From: Dermanyssus gallinae
Lineage: Eukaryota; Arthropoda; Arachnida; Mesostigmata; Dermanyssidae
Assembly (NCBI GenBank): GCA_003439945.1
Contig: QVRM01003916.1
Location: 248,076 to 312,075 of the forward strand
DNA length: 64,000 nucleotides
Direction of reading: 5' to 3'
The notes under the pieces: generated by a model
The model's database searches: none
Told to the model about the DNA's origin: nothing
The model's input: the letters and a program-made list of their open reading frames with translations, nothing else
Position numbers and translations under genes: made by a program
In this document: positions 39,896 to 50,480 of the stretch, one piece after another
How positions within the stretch are numbered: the first letter of the stretch is position 1
Layout: each line of letters starts with the position of its first letter

Positions 39896-41060
39896 TTAAC
39901 ATCTAGACAGCCAGCGGTAAGATGTATAGCTTTTTCTAATTGAGTAGCGTTACTCTTACGCAGCGTTTAACCTGTCCACCTGTGCGACACTTTAATCTCT
40001 GCCTACTTTGTCCACTAGATCTCTGGTGGCGAATCTCGCCTTCTGTGCAGCCGGCATTCTTTTCCCGATGTATGTAGCTACACGCATTTCACCTACGTTT
40101 CGAGTACGTCTAGTCGTTGCTACGCAGCCTATGCTACTTCCCTATCCAGAGATTAGCGGAGCGTGCATGTTGAGAGCTACGACCAATGGTTCTCGTCTCT
40201 GTTTCGCATAGATTGAAGACTCAGTACTACTGAAGTGAGTAAGTGCCAATTTCATCAGGTGACAGACTAGCGGAGCTGTACCGTGGTACGCAGTGTGAGT
40301 ATGCCCATATATGCGGGTGTTGGCATTCGCTGCTCACCCTCGATACGAATGAGCTTCGGCTCGCTTTGTCGTTAGTTCGCGCTATAAATTTGGCAAACAC
40401 GTCACTGTTTTGTACGCTCACTGTAAGTGTTTCGAGTGGAGGATATGTAAGTATATCCGCCATAGATGAGTAACGCGACTATAGTGTCAGCATTACCACG
40501 ACGTCCTTGGCGTAACGATTGATCTTGATCGGTTCCCAAAGTAAATATGAACCGAGCATGCATCAGAATGAAACTGGTTTCCAGTAGATACAAAGAAAAC
40601 TCATGTTCAGGTTGGAAGGTGCTTCTTTGACATCAAACAGTCGATCGAGAAGAGAGACATTAATTAGTTTGCTAGTCAGTGCAAATAGGCGGCAATTTCA
40701 GAAGGTTCTTAGCGCCATTCGCTAGAACTCCAACAAATTTGCTCAAAGATTTCAATGCTCAAATGAAAACTTATCTGTATCGGAATCTTCTTTTAGTATG
40801 CGTATGACTACCGTATACTTACGCACACACATACATATATGATAGCATGTTTTTGGAAACATCTACTCTTTGTCTATAAGTTGAACGCGACTTCTTCCGT
40901 TGAACATTGGCAGTAGAATCTAGGACAGTTCACGGGGTAAATGCCGTAAACGGCGTAAGCAAAGCATATATATATATATATGTTGTTGTAACTCCGCGCA
41001 TTCGGGAAAACTTCATCCCGTCCACGCGACGTCACCTAATGTGACAAGTACCTTAGCGTA

Positions 41061-41093
<33 letters not shown>

Positions 41094-41539
41094 GAAGAAA
41101 AAGGTGCCGTTTACATCATAAATATCATTATTGGTCCGGTAATTTCAGAATTAAAATAGTATAATAATAACTCTGCGGTTTATCTTTGAAAATAAAATAG
41201 GTTTAACTGTTGCTCCCGCCGAACATGACTGGCTCTATCGCAATTATACGTCAAGCTCAGATGTTGACCATTTGTGTAATGTCCCAGCAAAGTCGAAGCG
41301 GCGTTTCTAAATTGTACTTCATTATCATGCGTTTTCTCCGATTTTTTCCCGATAATTCTTCAAATCGTTGGTTGCCGATGGCTAGTTTCGAGCAAACATT
41401 TTGTTAATAAGTGCAGCCGTAAGGGGTCTAGGCCCATCCAGAATTTCAACCGCAAAAGGTCAACAATCCAAGGAATCTTAATGTTGGAGTATTTTTGGCA
41501 ATTGGTCACCTTGGGGAAACTCTGTGAAGAGGTTTTTGT
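39896..41539. other. Intron stretch
   Basis: (TA)n at about 40966-40981 and 41058-41092. No gene, RNA or element recognised. Confidence 0.45.
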
Positions 41540-42190
41540 GGTGCCGAACACGTGCGGTGGGCGACGGAGAGGGCAATCAAGGCAGCCAACAACTTCGCAC
41601 GGCTCACGCCTAATACCTACGGGCCTCGACAATCCAGACTTCGAATAATCATGTCCACGGCAGAGTCAGTTGTCCTGTACGGAACTCCGGCCTAACCCAT
41701 CGACACCCTAAAGTCCGCCGCCAACAGGACCGCCTGCGTCGGCCCCAGAGGGTCGGAGCTCTCAGGGCAATCGCAGCGAGCCGGATGGTCAGCGAAGCGG
41801 CCTCTTTTGTACTCGCTGGAACGGTCTCCTGTGACCTGAAAGCAGCCGAGCGCCGCCGCTCCAAGAAGCAACCCCCAGCGCAACAAGGATGAGAAGCAGC
41901 GGCGCACAATCGACCTATGACAGGATGATTGGAAGGGCCCACAAGAGGGTGCTCCAGGCGCCGGGCTCCGCACCCTTAGCCCAAATATCAAAAACTGACT
42001 GCTGACCCGGTCGGACGTGAACTAATCTTCTACTCGACTCAGATCCTGCCAGGCTATGGCAACTTTCTGTACCACCTGTTCAGGACTGAGAAGGTTTCGA
42101 GCTCCCCCGCCGATGTGACCGTGTATACAACCGCCTTCTTCAGTTAGTCCTCTAAAAAGTTGTCAGTTCGGCCTGGGAGATCGCGTGTCC
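41540..42190 (+). pseudogene. R1-type non-LTR retrotransposon, ORF2 C-terminal fragment
   Basis: Broken frames give AANNFARLTPNTYGPRQSRL, then SVVLYGTPA, then RVGALRAIAASRMVSEAASF and VLAGTVSCDLKAAERRRSKK. A segment like STQILPGYGNFLYHLFRTEK follows near 42040-42095. This is the order seen after the palm in R1-type ORF2 proteins, and the neighbouring copy at 44.9-45.4 kb has the equivalent ALYGAPAW, QVLTGHGQFQTYM. The fragment lacks endonuclease and reverse transcriptase and is heavily mutated. It is an older copy of a related family in the same orientation. Confidence 0.75.
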
Positions 42191-42691
42191 CGCCTACGAC
42201 TGGCCATAGAGGGTACTTAAAAAACAGTTGCAATAAACGTATGGGCTTCTGTTCTTAAAAATCGCAAAGATGAGACCTTCAGAGCGTTTGCGCATAAACT
42301 GGGGGTTATGGCATACACGATACGATTCCGCTTCTCCTAGGGCTGGCTCTAAGACCTCGCTAAGAGCAGACCGTCGCAAGCGGCGGCGCGCGCTGCAAGA
42401 ATAGAGCCGTCCATTTTGTCCAGACTCAGAACGTGCTAACGATAAGAGCGGTTGTGTTTGCGACGTTGAATACCATACGTAACTTCAGTCTGGATATATA
42501 TATATACGAGTATATTCCATATTGCCGGATAGGGGCCAGGCGATTAACCACGCTCATCGATGTATTGACAACAGTGCCCTAAGCTCACTCGGTGTTCATC
42601 GTTGTCCGCATATCCGATTAGATAGACAGTCTAGATTGCTAGAGAAGCTCAATCTGATTGGAGCAGGGATTCTTTAGCGGTAACAGCATAG

Positions 42692-43383
42692 GTGCGTTGC
42701 AGCAGACAATCTATGTACAGTTCAAACGATGCAGAAACAGTTTTACCGAGAAGGGTGTTATCAGCCTTGATACGGGGCATGACTCAGGCACCTGGTGGAC
42801 GGGGAATAGTAGGCATTTATCGGCTAGAAGGGGTAGAAATAGAAGGGCTAGGGGTTCTCTATTCGTGCTATTTTTCACCAAATAGGGAACTTAGGGAGTT
42901 CAATGTGTTTCTTGATAGTCTGGGGCAAAGCCTACGCGTTCATACGGGAAAGGGAATGGTCTTCACCGGGGACTTCAACTCAGCCAGCGTCGGGTGGGGC
43001 AGCAAAACCACAAATGATAGGGGCCAGGTACTAGAAGAATGGATGGCAGAAAATGGGTTGCTTTAAGTAAACGACGGGAAAGTACCCACATTCTCGCGGG
43101 GAAACCAGAAGTCTTTCGTGGACCTCACGATGGCGAATACATAGCCTTCTCAAAGATATCGGGTTGGCAGGTTGATGAGGAGGAAAACGGAAGTGACTAC
43201 AGATACATCCTGTTTGAGGTCGCTACCCCTCCCGAGCCAGCTGCCACTCCACGCAGACGCTGGCAGATGCGCAAGCTAAACCAGCGGGTTCTGGCGAAGA
43301 AGATTGACGAGGGCTGTCGACAGCTGTCAGAGGAAACCACGGATGAGACCCGGATTGCAGCTGTTCTCACAACGGCTTGTTAG
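42692..43383 (+). pseudogene. R1-type endonuclease domain (C-terminal two thirds)
   Basis: The frame from 42692 reads a hydrophobic strand ending SCYFSP, then VFTGDFNSASVGWGSKT and RGQVLEEWMAENGLL. GDFNS-x-GWGS corresponds to the conserved metal and phosphate-binding D-x-N segment of AP-type endonucleases. A stop at 43064-43066 interrupts it. After it the same frame gives PTFSRGNQKSFVDLTMAN, the expected next motif, and then a frame change near 43150 gives WQVDEEENGSDYRYILFEV, the final strand. Another stop ends that frame at 43381. Confidence 0.85.
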
Positions 43384-43548
43384 AAGGCAGGCCCCCGGAC
43401 CAACTCTGGGGGCCGGCGGCGGCCGGTGGACTGGTGAAACCAAGAAATTGGCGAAACACGTCGTAAATGTACTAGACTAAATAGGGCTTACACTACACAG
43501 CGCTCATGGCTGAGTGAAAGAGTCGCCCGAGGGGAGCAAGGGTGGACG

Positions 43549-44760
43549 GTGGACGAACGATCGGCCGACCTCCTGGCGTCTTACGGAGCTGCCAGACGGA
43601 CACTGCAGAAGCTCATTGAGAAGAGTAAGGCGCAATCTTGCAAGCTTTTGATAGAAGAGGTGGCAAGGGACGTATGGGGTCAGCCCTACCGGATCGTCTC
43701 GGCCAAGCTCCGGAAACCACCTCCTAGACTACCACCGGATGTGCTGGAGAAGATGGTTCGCTATCTCTTTCCGGACCATCCGTAGAGAGGAGAGGAGGAG
43801 TTTCTGGTTGCCCCGGAAGACATTCCGGAGGGTAACGTTAGATGAGGTCGAGCGAGCAAGGAAAAGGTTGACACCCGGAAAGGTACCCGGCCCGGATGGA
43901 GTTCTCCCTGGAGCGGCGAAGCTGCTAGTGAAGCGCTGGCCAAATGTCTTTCAGACCCTGGCCAACAGACTTCTCAGAGAGGGGCGTTTTCCGAGGCTGT
44001 GGAAGAAGGCTAACCTGGTCCTGATCCCAAAAGGGGGAGGGAATGCCCCTGCAGGAGAGCCTCCCTACCGTCCCATATGTCTTTTCGACACTATGGGTAA
44101 GATCTTGGAGAACGTGCTGGTTGACCGGCTCAACGCCGAAATCGAAGCCAAAGGGGCTCTATCAGAAGCACAGTATGGCTTTCGGAAGGGACGATCCACG
44201 TTCGACGCCCTGGCAAGAGTACTGAGACGGGCAGGTGAGCAGCTAACGAAGACCCCCAAAACACGGAACTTTGTGCTGCTCATTCTCCTAGACGTCAAGA
44301 ACGCCTTTAACTCGATGAGCTGGAAAGTGGCAATGCAAGCGATGGAGCGCAAGGGCATCTCGCCCTACCTTCGTCGAATCATAGCATCGTACCTGTCGGA
44401 GAGAGGCCTGCTGGCCGGCGATCAGAGCTACGCAGTTACTGCAGGGGTCCCGCAAGGATCGGTTCTGGGACCGGTCCTGTGGAACCTCGCCTATGACGGG
44501 GTTCTCGAACTGCAGGGTCTGCCTAGGGGTGTCGAGATGGTCGGTTATGCCGACGACTTGGCCCTTCTGGTCACGGCCCGTAGTACGGGAGCACTAGAGT
44601 CAGCCGCCAATGAGGCCTTGCTGATGGTGACAGACTGGATGGAAGACCATTCATTAAAACTGGCACAGCACAAGACTGAGGCGCTGTACCTAACAGGCAG
44701 AAAAATTACCAAAAACATACAGGTCGAAGTAGCAGGTCACCCAATTGTTTTGGGAAAAAG
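43549..44760 (+). pseudogene. R1-type reverse transcriptase
   Basis: The linker frame (43549-43785) contains DVWGQPYRIVSAKLR and YLFPDHP, typical of the segment before the fingers. The frame from 43739 then runs unbroken for 346 codons. Motifs in order: GKVPGPDGVLPGAAK, YRPICLFDTMGKILE, EAQYGFRKGRSTFDAL, LLILLDVKNAFNSMSW, AGVPQGSVLGPVLWNLAYDG, GYADDLALLVTA with catalytic YADD at 44546-44557, and ALLMVTDWMEDHSLKLAQHK (KTEALYLTGR follows). The catalytic Asp of motif A lies in LLDVKNAF and is intact. A frameshift at about 43785 joins linker to fingers and another at about 44760 breaks the frame before the thumb. It is longer and less damaged than the other reverse transcriptase remnants in the window. 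Confidence 0.93.
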
Positions 44761-45814
44761 GCAAAGTACCTCGGGGTGATACTCGACAAAAGACTGACTG
44801 GCGCAGCGCACATACAGCACGTGTCAGCAAAGGCCCGAAAGGTGGCCAGCAATCTGGCGCGCCTGATGCCAAGAGTCGGAGGAGTTGGAGAAGAAAAGCG
44901 CCACCTTTTGGCAACTGCTGCATAATCCGTCGCCCTTTACGGAGCACCGGCATGGGCAGACAGGGCACTTAGGACGGCATGCAACAGGAGGAAGCTGAGG
45001 TCGGCGCAACGGCCGGTGGCCATAAGGGTCTGCCGCGCATTCCGTACCGTGTCGACTGAGGCACTACTTGTCGTGTTCAAGATGCTGCCATGGGATTTGC
45101 TGGCCGAGGAGCGAGCAGAACGAGCGCTGGACGGTGATCTAGACCCCACACGGGCTAGATTAGCTACTTTGGACTCTTGGCAGAAAGAATGGGTGAGGGC
45201 AGCAGCTCCTGGGGGGGTCACCAAGGGTCGCTGGACCAAAAGTCTGATTCCGGACCTACGGCAATGGTACGACTGCAAACACGGCGAGCTATCTTATTAT
45301 GCGTCCCAGGTGCTGACCGGCCACGGCCAGTTCCAGACGTATATGGTTAAGATTAACAAAGCTCAAGTCGACTCCTGCGTACTATGCGACTCGGGGAAAC
45401 CGGATGATGTAGAGCACACTGCGCTGCATTGTGGGGCCCTCCGGGAAGCGCGGGACGCGGGGGCAGCCGCTGTGCGAGGTCGACCCGTCAACGAAGTCGT
45501 CACCCATATGATGACTTCAGCGGCGGCCTGGAAGAAGGTATTGCCCACTTTGATGCGATCATGTCCGCGAAGGTGGTCAAAGAGACTGCCAGGAGAGCTC
45601 GCCTTAGCGTCCACTCAGGCTCCGGTCGAGAGGGGGAATCTGTAGACGGGAGGCGGGTGGGTGATAGGCAGGACCAGGCTAGGCAAATACAGCAAAGGAT
45701 TCCCCAGATGATGACTCTCGACGCACCCACAGGCGGGCGGGCTGCGGAAGGTATCAACGGCCTTCTTGAAGTCGCCGCCCCGCACCAAAGCGGGCTAGGG
45801 CGACTGTAGAAAGG
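44761..45814 (+). pseudogene. R1-type ORF2 C-terminal region with Cys/His motif
   Basis: After the frameshift the thumb reads KYLGVILDKRLTGAAHIQHV and AATA, then a stop at 44923-44925 in the middle of what should be SVxLYGAPAW. The frame then stays open from 45016 to 45645, with RTVSTEALLVV, GRWTKSLIPDLRQWYDCKHG and QVLTGHGQFQTYM. A Cys-x2-Cys...His-x4-Cys cluster follows at about 45375-45431 (SCVLCDSGKPDDVEHTALHC), a zinc-knuckle-like motif of R1-type ORF2. A last frameshift near 45530 moves the tail into the frame that ends at 45809. Confidence 0.88.
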
Positions 45815-46018
45815 CTGGAGTAGGGAGGAGAGGCAAACTGGCCACTCCCATGGATACGAAGGCGATGCCTAGCAGTTACCGTTCCCTGGGGGTGGGGGGG
45901 GGGAGGCGGGTGTTAGTGGGCTTGTGAGTCCCACACTAGTCACTGGCTGTGGTGACGCGTGTACATCACGATTCCCGTAATCCCCCATATTGATGCTGAG
46001 AGGTTTCAGCATATAAAA
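45815..46018 (+). other. R1-type element 3' UTR and A-rich tail
   Basis: Contains GGCGATGCCTAGCAGTTACC, a long G tract at about 45889-45903, and GAGGTTTCAGCATAT followed by seven A. Nearly the same ending is found at 49620-49758, which identifies a shared 3' end. Confidence 0.75.
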
Positions 46019-46835
46019 AAAGAGACAGTTTTACCAGTGAGTCTAAGATGCGGGGTATCCATTTTAGTAGCGGCAAACATCGAGGACACAATTGCTGGGC
46101 CTGGTGTCCAGGTAGCATCAAGGATGCCTAAACTCTTAACTACACGCGGTTTATTGAAGGGCAGGCTAAGTAAAGCCGATAAGAACTCGAACGACGTCTT
46201 GCCAAGCGGCGTAAAGACCCTCTCGTCTTTAGACAAACAATAGATACCCCGTTGAAACAATATTTCAAAGAAAAAACGAGCAATCCAAGACTGCGTAATG
46301 CAGATACCAACTTCTCAAGCCAGGGCATCAACTAATTTTTCTTTACGTTCAGGCAGCAATAGAACACCTATCGGTTCCAGGAACGCCCTGTTAACCATTA
46401 GGCGCCCCGTTAGCAGGTCTAATATACCTTAGACTGACACGAATGACCCCGTGATAAAGAAATTGCATTTCAGGGGATTCAGAAATATGACGCATTTCTC
46501 GGCGAATAGAAGCACTCTGCGAATCCAATATTTTTGAAAAGCTCTGGATCACACGGAGAATGGGCTTCTTGGATGCGCAGGAAAGATGTTGAGATGACGA
46601 CAGGTGCGGCGTAGAAGCATTGGGCCAATTTAAATCTGTTGGGAATAAGAGGTGCTTCTCTCTTAATCTTGCAACGCAATCTGCATTTAAATCAAATGTG
46701 TCCACTAAACAGATACGTCTAGCTGGCCCCGACTTATCGCCGTCTATAAGTTTCGTAATTACCCTTCGATTCAAATCTCGATATTTCGGTTCCCGCTACT
46801 ATCACGCGTGTTGGTACTGAATCGGGCGGATAAGT
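46019..46835 (-). other. Coding-like minus-strand remnant, unidentified
   Basis: Two minus-strand frames (46006-46260 and 46391-46774) read like decayed protein: VVKSLGILDATWTPGPAIVS with MDTPHLRLTGKTVSF, and KLIDGDKSGPARRICLVDTF with NADCVARLREKHLLFPTDLN. The block starts precisely at the R1 A-tail, so the R1-type copy appears to have inserted into or beside it. I do not recognise the family. A gene fragment or retroelement is possible. Confidence 0.35.
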
Positions 46836-47302
46836 CATCTAGCAGTTACGAATGTCGTTACCGATGACGTTCGAAAGTGTTCCACTGTGAGACGATTTAT
46901 CTTGCAGAAAGGCGAAGAATTACGCGGATAAATTATAACAGAAAAATCCATGCCAAGATGTCGTTAACATTTTCGACGCCTGTACGAAGCAATTCACACC
47001 GCTGCCCCGACAGCCTTGGGCACTACGCAAACCTGAATTCTAACCTGCCTGAAAGCAAGTTGAATGATTTTGACATGCCTTTCTTCCTTCCGTCTGCAGG
47101 CGAAGTATTGTAATAGGACCGCCGACTTAAGAGGGAGCTTGCATGGATACTTGCGGGTGCTTCGAAGGTATACGACGCTGTAAACATTTTCGCGCGAAAC
47201 TAGCATGGAAGTGCGGACGTTTCGACACGCAGTTGGCCTTAACACGGCTAGAAGTAGGGTGCTTTTCTATATTCAGTTTTTGTGTTGTTCTATTTTCTTC
47301 CT
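46836..47302. other. Intron stretch, nothing recognised
   Basis: No motif or repeat found. Confidence 0.4.
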
Positions 47303-47375
47303 GTATATATATATATATATATATATACATATATATTTTACATGTCATTGCTCGAGAGGCTGCTATTTTACCATC

Positions 47376-47423
<48 letters not shown>

Positions 47424-47448
47424 TATATATATACATATATATTCCAAT

Positions 47449-47492
<44 letters not shown>

Positions 47493-47517
47493 TATATATA
47501 TACATATATATTCCAAT

Positions 47518-47559
<42 letters not shown>

Positions 47560-47588
47560 TATATATACATATATATTCAAATTATGCA
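47303..47588. repeat. 68-bp composite satellite (three copies) and TA array
   Basis: After a (TA)n (47303-47327) and another at about 47386, a unit of (TA)n + TGTACATATATATATACATA + TATTCCAATTATG repeats with a 68-base period: the GTACAT marks lie at about 47419, 47487 and 47555. The third unit ends TATTCAAATTATG. Each unit is also partly palindromic. Confidence 0.9.
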
Positions 47589-48487
47589 GCTTTCTAAAAA
47601 TACAAGAGCGTTTACGGTCGACAGTTTCTTGTTGTATTTTCCAAATAGTCCTACCACTAATCTCACATATATAGTCTGTGCATCTGTAGCGACAGCATAG
47701 GCTAGGCGTACCCTCTGCGTGCATGATTTGCGGCTTAGTGGCGTGTGTTCACTGGTGGAACGAACGTTTATCCGCGTCGAGACCCTTCGAGGGCAGGGCC
47801 ATTCCACCCCGGGCCCCGGTCGATCCAGATCGAGGTAGCCTTAGTGGCCTATTACTACTATACGTGAACATGACGACGAACACATCGTAGCCTGGTCATT
47901 GTACTGTTCGGCCATGTGCCGACGGCCAACAGCTTGGCAAGCACGCCGCGCCCTGCCCTCTGGAGGGTGGCCTCAATATCGACCCGAACTTCAGTCATGA
48001 CCGCGTTCGGGGTTGTCCGAGCAATCAGCCAAGCGCGGAGAAATCGCGACTCACTTTTCCACCATGATTAGACTACAAACTAGCCTCGCCACCTACGTTC
48101 TCTTTCTCTCTCCTCTTATTCGCGCGCTTTTTCGCCCCTCTACCTCTACCCCCCCCCCTCTCTCTATATATATATATATACATACCACGCACCTGTTTAT
48201 ATATACATCGTTATCTGTCTCGCTTGCGCGCACGGTATGACCACGTGGATCCCGCACATATAGTTCGATTTGCTCTAGTTCAAGTTTCAATATGATCCAG
48301 CTACGGAAATGCATATTAAAGAGCTTTAGTTCTCGTTGAAAATCATACAATGAAGCCGCACGTATAAAACAATACAACGATATACATATAAACCCATAAG
48401 ACAAAATAAAACAGTGGCAATGCAGCAGCAATTCTGCATACGAATCATGCAATCAATAGACATTTGCACGACATTACCGTATGCTTT

Positions 48488-48524
<37 letters not shown>

Positions 48525-49619
48525 AACATGGCACTTAATTCGTAGAGTTACTGCCGTAAACCGTACATACTGAGCCGAGGAACAGAGCAAATTCCCTGTC
48601 GCGTGTCTCCCCCTGTAGACAAGAAAATATGTCTATGCCCGCTATTTTAAATTGACGACAACTGTTCGACGTAATGCCAGACTTTATGACCGAGACGTAA
48701 AAAAAACAACTTCCGAACAACTGCCGCCTGTTATTGCTGTGAAGTGTGCTTTGGCGATTATGAGTTTCCACTCAGCGTATTTAGACTCGAGAATGCTGTA
48801 CCGTGTTGTGAGTCTGGGGGGCACGCAGAAGGGGCAGCCTCGAGGGCCAAATTTAGTGAAATTATGCATTTTCGCTACTATGAAGGTCTAATTGCTACCG
48901 GCTCGACGGCCGAGATATCTGCTGTCTACGAGCCTGCAACTGTGTGCGATTACGCATAACGATGCGGCGATTCACTCGCCATTGATTCGAGATTTGATGT
49001 GACATTTTAACCACGGACGGGTTGGCCTTCCTGCCAGAGAGCGGACACGGATAGAATTACCGGCTCTCATAGATTTAGTAGACACAGTTGGCACTCGACG
49101 AGAACCCATATATGGCACCTTTTCTCAGTAGCTCGATTCTGCCACCAACACAACACTGCCTCCACAGACAAAGAACAGTGTGAGAAAATGGCGAGCCCAA
49201 GCACGTGTCGGTGCCACAGCAGTCATGCCCAATATCGGGCTGCGTACCGTTATTTTGTAAAACTTTCTGCGGAGATAATAAGAATTTCGATAGCCTTCGA
49301 TCGACCATTGGGGATGAAGCCCCATTTCAAATTTTACATTTCAATCAGTATGATGGATCCCGTGGCACACGTACAAAAGCTGCAGCAGACTCCGAAAAAA
49401 GAACATTCTTGAGAGGAACCCGTGTCGATCCGCGCGAATCGGTGCTGAAAGCCATCGAGATAGCGCTAGAAAACACCAAAAACGCATTTTGGAGGTGTGC
49501 GTCGATGCATGGATCCACCGTCCAAAAATGTATAAGAAATTGTGGAAATTACGTCGAATTCTACATAATAATTTTACTTTTAGAATTACAAACATCTCTC
49601 TCTCTCCTTCTCGCATGGA
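47589..49619. other. Intron stretch
   Basis: (TA)n at 48491-48520, CT-rich tract at about 48140-48170. Overlapping frames at 48650-48960 and 49205-49660 show no domain I can name. Confidence 0.4.
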
Positions 49620-49758
49620 TTCGAGGCAATCCCTACGCAGTAACCGATCTCTTGGGGTGAGCGGAGATGCGGGTTAACTGCACTGGCAAGTCCCAGGCTT
49701 GTCACCATGGCTGTAATGCTACAAAGTCAGGTTGAAAGGTTTCAGCAGGAAAAAAGCG
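49620..49758 (+). mobile_element. Solo R1-type 3' end
   Basis: Shares with 45850-46018 the blocks GGCAATCCCTACGCAGTAAC / GGCGATGCCTAGCAGTTACC, CTTGGGGTG / CCTGGGGGTG, CAAGTCCCAGGCT / GTGAGTCCCACACT, and AAAGGTTTCAGCAGGAAAAAA / GAGGTTTCAGCATATAAAA. This is an extreme 5' truncation of the same family, with the tail AAAAAA. Confidence 0.65.
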
Positions 49759-49994
49759 GTCGAACGGGCGACACTTCCACCGGAAGAGTAACGCCAACCC
49801 CCTCTCACTCAGCCAGCCGGACAGAAGAACTGCTTGGGCTGGTGGCTCACACAGGTTATGCTGCAAGCCTGATTATTGTGCTACATTCCGACGTTTACTT
49901 TATATTTCTAGACTTACTGTTGTTTTTGTTGTTGCTGCGGTTGCTGGTGCACCACCGATACGATTGCGTTGCTGCTTTTATTGCCGCTACGGTT
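49759..49994. other. Short unassigned intron stretch
   Basis: Nothing recognised beyond GTT-rich sequence at 49917-49945. Confidence 0.4.
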
Positions 49995-50480
49995 TCCATT
50001 AACTACTACTACGGTAACTGTTAATTACTACTATAGTTACCATTAAATACTACTACGGTTACCTTTAATTACGACTACGGTCACCGTTAACTACTGCATT
50101 TACTATTAATTACTTGGTTACTACTACTACTACTACTACTACAGTTACCATTAAGCATCGCAACAGGAATTCTGTTAGTTACTAATACTGTAACCATTAA
50201 CTACCACTATGGTTACCATTCCTTTATAATATATTAAATAATTTTATAGTATATTACAATTATTATATATTACATTACACATATACAACTTCGGTTAGCA
50301 TTAATCAACAATTACAAGTAAAACGATGTATGAAACACGGATGTTCTGTGAGGAGCGTGTGTGTGAAAATAATAATAAACTGAACTGAACTGAACAATTA
50401 CTACGGTTATCAATAATTATCATTATGGTTACCGTAAATTACTACTATTACTACTACTAAGGTTACCATTAATTACTTCT
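49995..50480. repeat. Diverged GGTTACC-ATTAAyTACTAC tandem array
   Basis: Degenerate units of about 22-33 bases containing (G/A)GTTACC, ATTAA and (TAC)n recur at 50000-50220 and again at 50395-50475, separated by an A/T-rich stretch. Confidence 0.75.

Larger units (their letters stand above)
42654..46018 (+). mobile_element. R1-clade non-LTR retrotransposon, 5'-truncated
   Basis: A single plus-strand copy preserves most of ORF2 (apurinic-type endonuclease, reverse transcriptase, C-terminal Cys/His segment) and a 3' UTR ending GAGGTTTCAGCATATAAAAAAA. There is no ORF1 and the endonuclease lacks its first part, the usual outcome of incomplete target-primed reverse transcription. Classical R1 elements insert into 28S rDNA; no rDNA is present here, so this copy belongs to, or strayed from, a lineage without that specificity. 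It is dead because of several stops and frameshifts, listed under its parts. Confidence 0.88.
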
